From the NCBI RefSeq assembly GCF_016680995.1, contig NZ_JAEQMG010000027.1, positions 1 through 18,270 on the forward strand: a stretch of 18,270 bases of DNA. Reading direction: 5' to 3'. This DNA is from Ruminococcus difficilis. Lineage in GTDB: Bacteria; Bacillota_A; Clostridia; Oscillospirales; Acutalibacteraceae. Each line of letters begins with the position of its first letter. Position 1 is the stretch's first letter. Shown in pieces: positions 14,004 through 18,270 of the stretch. The translations under genes were made by a program, and so were the position numbers. The notes beneath the pieces are model-generated. The model was not told the origin of the DNA. It did not search any database and saw only the letters and a list, made by a program, of their open reading frames with translations.

Positions 14004-14890
14004 TCGATCACACCTCCGGCTCTTTTGATGGATTCTTCCAGACAGCGTTTTGCCATTTCGACAGCGATATGCAGTCTGAAATCACGGCTGGCTCGCCATG
14101 AGTTGCGCGGGCTAATATCCTTGAGAACGGCAAGGGAGAAATCCTCCAACAGTGATTCGGATATCGTACTGCCGTTGGCGACGCTTTCGGCGCTCGGCGC
14201 GCGCATCGGTACGGGACCCGCTACGCCGTAAGCGACGCGGCATCGCTCGATCGTCCTTTTGTCCTCGCTGAGCCGCACGTTCACGCTGCAGCCGAGAGAG
14301 GCGATCTCCATCGCGTTGCGCATACCGTACTTGATATAGTGACCGTAGGTATTCTCGTAGCTTACTTTCGGGATCAGGATCGCGGTCTGGATCTCGCCGT
14401 CCTCAACGCGAATATCCACGGTACCCGCTTTGATGTAAAAATCCTTGATCGGGATACGCCTGACGCCGTTCTTGCCCGTCAGCTCGACGATCGCCTCCCA
14501 CGCGTGGAGAGTCGAGGCGGAGTCGGCAGAGGTCACGCCGTTGCAGGTGTTGCCGCCGATGGTGCCGATATTTCTGATCTGGGGAGAGCCGACCTGATCG
14601 ACCGCCTCGCCCAAGACGTTGATGTATTTTTGAATGATCGGGTCGCGCGTGATGTGCGAAAAGCTGGTCAGCGAACCGATCCTGATGTTCTCGTCCTCGT
14701 CGATGGTGATACCGCGCATCTCATCGATCATGTAGATCGAGATCAGCTCCTTGCCCGCGCGTCTGCCCTCGCGCATCTGTACCAGTACGTCCGACCCACC
14801 CGCGATGATCTGGGCTTCGGGGTGTTCAAGGCGCAAGGCTACGGCGTGCTCTACGCTTTGCGCTTCATACAGCGCTTTCATATCATACAT
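14000..14890 (-). CDS. xdhB: Xanthine-dehydrogenase-type FAD-binding subunit
   Basis: This 296-residue FAD subunit of a molybdenum hydroxylase receives electrons from the two [2Fe-2S] clusters and reduces the final acceptor. The family's FAD-binding motifs are both present: AGGSD (30-34) and IRNIGTIGGN (105-114). The C-terminal CO-dehydrogenase-flavoprotein domain follows. The length matches the separate XdhB-type subunits (about 290 residues), and there is no extra iron-sulfur insertion of the 4-hydroxybenzoyl-CoA reductase kind. The start is the ATG at 14890, with AGGAGG eight bases ahead. The molybdenum-subunit stop lies three bases upstream, so the operon is tightly packed. Confidence 0.92.
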   Translation of the reverse strand: MYDMKALYEAQSVEHAVALRLEHPEAQIIAGGSDVLVQMREGRRAGKELISIYMIDEMRGITIDEDENIRIGSLTSFSHITRDPIIQKYINVLGEAVDQVGSPQIRNIGTIGGNTCNGVTSADSASTLHAWEAIVELTGKNGVRRIPIKDFYIKAGTVDIRVEDGEIQTAILIPKVSYENTYGHYIKYGMRNAMEIASLGCSVNVRLSEDKRTIERCRVAYGVAGPVPMRAPSAESVANGSTISESLLEDFSLAVLKDISPRNSWRASRDFRLHIAVEMAKRCLEESIKRAGGVIE

Positions 14891-14893
14891 CGC

Positions 14894-17209
14894 TTAACCC
14901 TCCTTTTCCTGCCATGGGTCGTTGATGAGTCCCGCCTTGCTGAACTGGGCGAACAGTACATGCGGGTTGATTGGGTTCTGATTGATGGCAACGCCTGTCG
15001 CGTTCAGGATCGCGTTGCGGATTGCGGGAGCGCCCGAGCAGGCGGGTGGCTCGCCGAGCGCCTTTGTGCCGAAGGGCGAGGTCGGCTCGGGATTCTCGAT
15101 GAAATACGCCTCGAGATTCGGGTGATCCATAAAGGTAGACAGCTTGTAGTCGAGCAGGTTGTTGTTCAGCGGTCTGCCTGTCTTTTCGTCAAAGATCAGC
15201 TGTTCGCTCAAGCCGTAGCCGATCGCCATCGACATACCGCCGTGTACCTGCGCTTCGGCAAGAGCGGGGTTGATCAGGTTGCCGCAGTCGTGGACGTTGA
15301 CGATCCTCAACAGCTTTGTTTTGCACATTTCGATATCGACCTCGACCTCCGCAAAAGTACAGCCGAAGGAATAGGCGTTGTTGCGGATCGTGTAGGTGGA
15401 TTCGGCGGTGATGTGCTCGCTGTGGACGGGATTGTACTGGGCTGTCATCGCCAGCTCTTTCAGGCTCATGAGCACCTGACCGTCACCCTTGCGAATGATA
15501 TTGCCGTCCGTAATATCCATATTGGCGACTGCCTGACGGGTCACCTCACACGCGTAGCTCAGGATCTTTTCTTTCAGCTGTTCCGCCGTCTGCTTGATCG
15601 AAAAGCCTGCGACATAGGTCTGGCGCGAAGCATAAGCGCCGAGTCCCGTCGGTGTGATGTCGGTATCCTGACAGGACACAACGTGCACGTCCTTATAGCT
15701 TTTCAGACCGATCGCCTGCGCGGTCATCTGGGCGTAAGCCGTATCCGCGCCCTGACCGATCTCTGTCTCGCCGCACTGCATGGTGACGGTGCCGTCGAGG
15801 TTGAGCAGCATACGGTTAGAGGAAGTCTCCAGCGAGATCGGATAGACAGCGGTATTGTACCAGAAGGTCGCCAAACCGATACCGCGGCGGACAGGACCGC
15901 TCTGATGCTGATATTCTTTCATTTTGCGCTCATAATCAATGATTTCGGCGCCTTTTTTCATACACTCTCTGTAGGTGTCGTAATAGTTGACGTTGCCCGA
16001 GAAGTTGTCCTTATACCCTTTAGGCATGATGTTCAGCCGCCGAAACTCCATCGGGTCCATACCGACGGCGTGAGCGCATTCGTCGATATTGGATTCATCC
16101 GCAAAGGAAGCCTGCGGCATACCGTAGCCGCGCATCGCTCCCGCGGCGGGTTTGTTGGTGAATACCGTGTAGCTGTCTTCCTCCATATTCGGGCAGGGAT
16201 AATGCTGGTGGAAGGAGCCCATCGCCTTAGCGACGATGGAATGGCCGTGAGAAGCGTAAGCGCCCTGATTGGAGAAGCACTCTACCTTTCTCGCGGCGAT
16301 CGTGCCATCATGCCGCAGCCATGTAACGATATGGAAACGGATCGCGTGGCGGACGCGGTTGGACACAAAGGTCTCTTCTCTCGAACAGTCGATACGCACG
16401 CACCGTCCGCCCATCTGAGTCGTGCACCACGCGCACAGCGGCTCGTACAAAGCGTCCTGCTTGTTGCCGAAACCGCCGCCGATATACGGCTTGATGACGC
16501 GGATATCGCCCCACGGTCTGCCGAGAGCCTGACCGACGACGCGGCGGATGATATGCGGGATCTGGGTCGATGATACGACGACGATACGGCCGTTCTCCTC
16601 ATAGGCGTAACAGCCGTGGTTCTCGATATGGCAGTGCTGGACGGTCGGGGTCTCATACCAACCCTCGACCTTGATCAGCCCTTCTTCCTTGATCGCGCTC
16701 TGATAGTCGCCGAAACGGTTGCTCGTATGCTTGAGGATATTGTTGGGGAAGCGTTCATGCAGCTGCGGAGCGCCGTCCTCCATCGCCTTTTGTACGTCGA
16801 GGACGAACGGCAGTTCTTCATATTCCACCGTCAGCGCTCTGACGCCCTGCATGGCGGCGACCTCGTTATCGGCGATGACGACGGCGATATCGTCGCCCCA
16901 GTAGCGGACGTGGGTATTCAGGAGCTTTCTGTCCGCGACGTCCTGATGACCGGGGTCCATCGACCACGGGTGACCCGCCGTAGGGAAGGTGATATCGGGC
17001 ACGTCAAAGCAGGTGAGCACCTTGACGACCCCGGGGATCGCCAAAGCCGCCGCAGTGTCGATCGACTTGACGATCGCGTGCGCCTTTTCCGCGTGCTTGA
17101 TACGCACATACAGCGCGTCGGCGGGCATACGATCCTCATAATATTTAGTTCTGCCGGTCGCTTTATCATAGCCGTCAACTCTGACTTCGCTTTGTCCGAC
17201 TTTATTCAT
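14894..17209 (-). CDS. xdhA: Xanthine-dehydrogenase-type molybdenum-binding subunit
   Basis: This 771-residue catalytic subunit hydroxylates the carbon of an N-heterocycle, most likely a purine such as xanthine or hypoxanthine, using molybdopterin. The N-terminal hammerhead domain (about 8-115) is followed by cofactor-binding stretches. These are YIGGGFGNKQDA (242-253), GAMRGYGMPQ (357-366) with R360, ETEIGQGADT, and GLGAYASRQTYVAG. GTKALGEPP supplies the catalytic Glu E720. Length and gene order (Mo, FAD, Fe-S) match E. coli XdhABC. The ATG at 17209 has GAGGAGG about seven bases ahead. The promoter region is shared with a divergent MocA-like gene. The substrate is inferred; related enzymes act on nicotinate, aldehydes and other rings. 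Confidence 0.9.
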   Translation of the reverse strand: MNKVGQSEVRVDGYDKATGRTKYYEDRMPADALYVRIKHAEKAHAIVKSIDTAAALAIPGVVKVLTCFDVPDITFPTAGHPWSMDPGHQDVADRKLLNTHVRYWGDDIAVVIADNEVAAMQGVRALTVEYEELPFVLDVQKAMEDGAPQLHERFPNNILKHTSNRFGDYQSAIKEEGLIKVEGWYETPTVQHCHIENHGCYAYEENGRIVVVSSTQIPHIIRRVVGQALGRPWGDIRVIKPYIGGGFGNKQDALYEPLCAWCTTQMGGRCVRIDCSREETFVSNRVRHAIRFHIVTWLRHDGTIAARKVECFSNQGAYASHGHSIVAKAMGSFHQHYPCPNMEEDSYTVFTNKPAAGAMRGYGMPQASFADESNIDECAHAVGMDPMEFRRLNIMPKGYKDNFSGNVNYYDTYRECMKKGAEIIDYERKMKEYQHQSGPVRRGIGLATFWYNTAVYPISLETSSNRMLLNLDGTVTMQCGETEIGQGADTAYAQMTAQAIGLKSYKDVHVVSCQDTDITPTGLGAYASRQTYVAGFSIKQTAEQLKEKILSYACEVTRQAVANMDITDGNIIRKGDGQVLMSLKELAMTAQYNPVHSEHITAESTYTIRNNAYSFGCTFAEVEVDIEMCKTKLLRIVNVHDCGNLINPALAEAQVHGGMSMAIGYGLSEQLIFDEKTGRPLNNNLLDYKLSTFMDHPNLEAYFIENPEPTSPFGTKALGEPPACSGAPAIRNAILNATGVAINQNPINPHVLFAQFSKAGLINDPWQEKEG

Positions 17210-17239
17210 GCCAACCCCTCCTCAGAAGGAATGATAATG

Positions 17240-17267
17240 GTAATATGATTGCTATTCTTGACATCAA
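17240..17267 (-). promoter_or_regulatory. Candidate promoter of the xdhABC operon
   Basis: On the minus strand TTGATG (17267-17262), a 16-base spacer and TATTAC (17245-17240) lie 31 bases from the xdhA start. Its -35 overlaps that of the divergent mocA promoter, so the two may compete. Confidence 0.42.
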
Positions 17268-17286
17268 ACTTTGAATCCTGTAAGAT
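17258..17286 (+). promoter_or_regulatory. Promoter of the MocA-like gene
   Basis: TTGACA (17258-17263), a 17-base spacer and TAAGAT (17281-17286) end 21 bases before the GTG start. The 5' leader would be very short, about 15 bases, with AAAGGA right at its beginning. Confidence 0.68.
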
Positions 17287-17307
17287 GGTTTCAAAGGATG
17301 TGATGAT

Positions 17308-17919
17308 GTGAAAACCTCAGATCAGCTCACGCTCGGGTGTGTGATACTCGCCGCGGGCAATTCAACCCGCTTCGGCAACAACAAGCTGCTTGTTGAGATC
17401 GACGGAAAAATGATGATCGAGCGAGCGCTTGAAGCGATCCCCGCAGAGCGGTTCAGCGCGGTCGCGGTCGTCACGCAATATGAGAGCATCGTCCATCTTG
17501 CCGAACGATACGGCTATCGGGCGATCGTCAACCGCCGTCCTGATCTCGGTATCAGTCATAGCGTCATGCTCGGCACCAATGCGCTGAAAGACGCCTGTGA
17601 CGGTATCCTTTATCAAGTCGCCGACCAGCCGTGGCTCAGGCGCGGGAGCGTATCGTCGATGCTCGATCTGTTCTGTGAAAATCCCGAGCATATCGTCAGC
17701 ATGAGCAGCGACGGGAAAAGGGGGAATCCCTGTATCTTCCCCGAAAAGTACTTTGACGAGCTGTGCCGACTGTCGGGCGACAGGGGCGGCAGAGCGGTCA
17801 TCAAGCAGCATGAGGACGATCTGCTTTTATTTGAGGTCTCCGCATCGGAACTCTCTGACATCGATACTCCGAGGGATATCTCCGACAGAATAGACCCGCT
17901 GTCATTGCGAGGGCTTTAG
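17308..17919 (+). CDS. mocA: MocA-like molybdenum cofactor cytidylyltransferase
   Basis: A 203-residue nucleotidyltransferase of the MobA/MocA fold. It probably transfers CMP from CTP to molybdopterin, giving the cytosine-dinucleotide cofactor used by xanthine-dehydrogenase-family enzymes. The signature LAAGNSTRFGNNKL (14-27) is the nucleotide-binding loop. D106 in VADQPWL is the expected metal ligand. GKRGNPCIFP and the GDRGGRAVI segment complete the family pattern. The start is a GTG with AAAGGA nine bases upstream; no in-frame ATG lies before the signature. It is divergent from xdhA and convergent with a second molybdenum hydroxylase gene, which supports MocA over guanylyl-transferring MobA. 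The last five codons (SLRGL) come from a palindromic repeat that overlaps the stop. Confidence 0.85.
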   Translation: MKTSDQLTLGCVILAAGNSTRFGNNKLLVEIDGKMMIERALEAIPAERFSAVAVVTQYESIVHLAERYGYRAIVNRRPDLGISHSVMLGTNALKDACDGILYQVADQPWLRRGSVSSMLDLFCENPEHIVSMSSDGKRGNPCIFPEKYFDELCRLSGDRGGRAVIKQHEDDLLLFEVSASELSDIDTPRDISDRIDPLSLRGL

Positions 17920-17949
17920 CCCGTGGCAATCCCACAAACAGGGAATGAC
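17901..17949. repeat. Small palindromic repeat (REP/MITE-like, GTCATT...AATGAC)
   Basis: The 49-base unit begins GTCATTGCGAG and ends GGGAATGAC, giving 6-base terminal inverted repeats GTCATT/AATGAC. Inside, GGGCTTTAGCCC forms a hairpin and GTGGCAATCCC follows. GTCATTGCGAG/GTGGCAATCC units are known as dispersed short palindromes in many bacterial genomes; I recognise it on that basis. It overlaps the 3' end of the mocA-like gene. Confidence 0.7.
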
Positions 17950-17958
17950 ACTATTCCT

Positions 17959-17990
17959 GCTCCCTTCCTACAGGGAGCCTTTTATTTTTT
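17959..17990 (+). terminator. Terminator of the mocA-like gene
   Basis: GCTCCC (17959-17964) pairs with GGGAGC (17973-17978) around an eight-base loop, followed by a T-rich tract to 17990. The T tract overlaps the stop codon and last lysine codons of the convergent gene. Confidence 0.78.
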
Positions 17991-18270
17991 CTTTGCGTAG
18001 GGCGTGTTCTCGAGCGGAAGCGAGAACCGCCTTTCTCCGTCGAGCTGATAATACGCCTCGGCGATCGCGGGAGCGGTAGGGATCGAGGTGATCTCTCCGA
18101 TACCGATCGCGCCGTTGGCGAGGTCGAGACCGGGCTTTTCGACGACGATCGCCTTGATCTCGGGCGGAATTTGAGTCGCCTTGAACAGTCCGAGCGTACC
18201 GTACTTCGCGGTCGGCTTGCAGTTGTCGTCGATCGGGTATCGCTCCGTCAGCGCGTAGCCCATCGACATA
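17982..18270 (-). CDS. Second molybdenum hydroxylase, C-terminus of Mo-binding subunit (5' end outside window)
   Basis: These are the last 96 or so residues of a molybdopterin-binding subunit whose 5' part lies beyond the right edge. MGYALTERYP at the beginning is the GQG-region helix that continues into the last domain of xanthine-dehydrogenase-type subunits. GIGEITSIPTAPAIAEAYYQ holds the catalytic Glu (compare GEPP in the neighbouring XdhA). The tail RRFSLPLENTPYAKKK resembles the large selenium-dependent molybdenum hydroxylases of Clostridia and Enterobacteria, but that subtype cannot be proven from this fragment. It differs clearly from the neighbouring XdhA, so it is not a recent duplicate. 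Confidence 0.85.
   Translation of the reverse strand, partial: MSMGYALTERYPIDDNCKPTAKYGTLGLFKATQIPPEIKAIVVEKPGLDLANGAIGIGEITSIPTAPAIAEAYYQLDGERRFSLPLENTPYAKKK

Noticed and set aside
14339..16573. A 744-codon open frame on the plus strand opposite xdhA and xdhB
   Set aside because: It is antisense to two genes with complete family motifs, has no ribosome binding site and no recognisable domain. Long antisense frames arise from GC-rich codon use.

Overview
The window looks like chromosome from a gut-type anaerobic member of the Bacillota, class Clostridia, probably close to Ruminococcaceae/Oscillospiraceae. This placement is inference. It rests on the strong AGGAGG-type ribosome binding sites, TTGACA/TATAAT promoters with 17-base spacers, the FeoA/FeoA/FeoB/Cys-rich iron set, a molybdenum hydroxylase cluster, and family resemblance of the proteins. 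Base composition is roughly balanced to slightly GC-rich. There are no rRNA or tRNA genes, insertion sequences or CRISPR arrays.

Layout. 1-3357 (+): the end of sbcD followed after one base by complete sbcC, a DNA-end and hairpin nuclease. 3365-4777 (+): a promoter, a nicotinamidase-like hydrolase and ammonia-dependent NAD+ synthase, closed by a strong terminator. 4783-8223 (-): an iron(II) uptake operon transcribed feoA, feoA, feoB, then a 58-residue Cys-rich membrane protein. It is driven by a near-perfect promoter carrying a DtxR/IdeR-like palindrome. 8247-8579 (+): a small GIY-YIG protein, divergent from feo.

8595-13410: a LysR-type regulator (-) divergent from a run of (+) genes. These are a small conserved-looking protein, an alpha/beta hydrolase with a Cys nucleophile, a cyclophilin-like lipoprotein, an esterase-like lipoprotein, and a carboxymuconolactone decarboxylase-cupin fusion. 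No pathway can be assigned with certainty, so this is the best candidate for an undescribed system here.

13509-18270: a three-subunit xanthine-dehydrogenase-type molybdenum hydroxylase (-, order molybdenum/FAD/iron-sulfur). It is divergent from a MocA-like nucleotidyltransferase (+) that would make its cytosine-dinucleotide cofactor. At the right edge is the C-terminus of a second molybdenum hydroxylase (-). Together they suggest purine or other N-heterocycle catabolism. A 49-bp palindromic repeat overlaps and supplies the last codons of the mocA-like gene.
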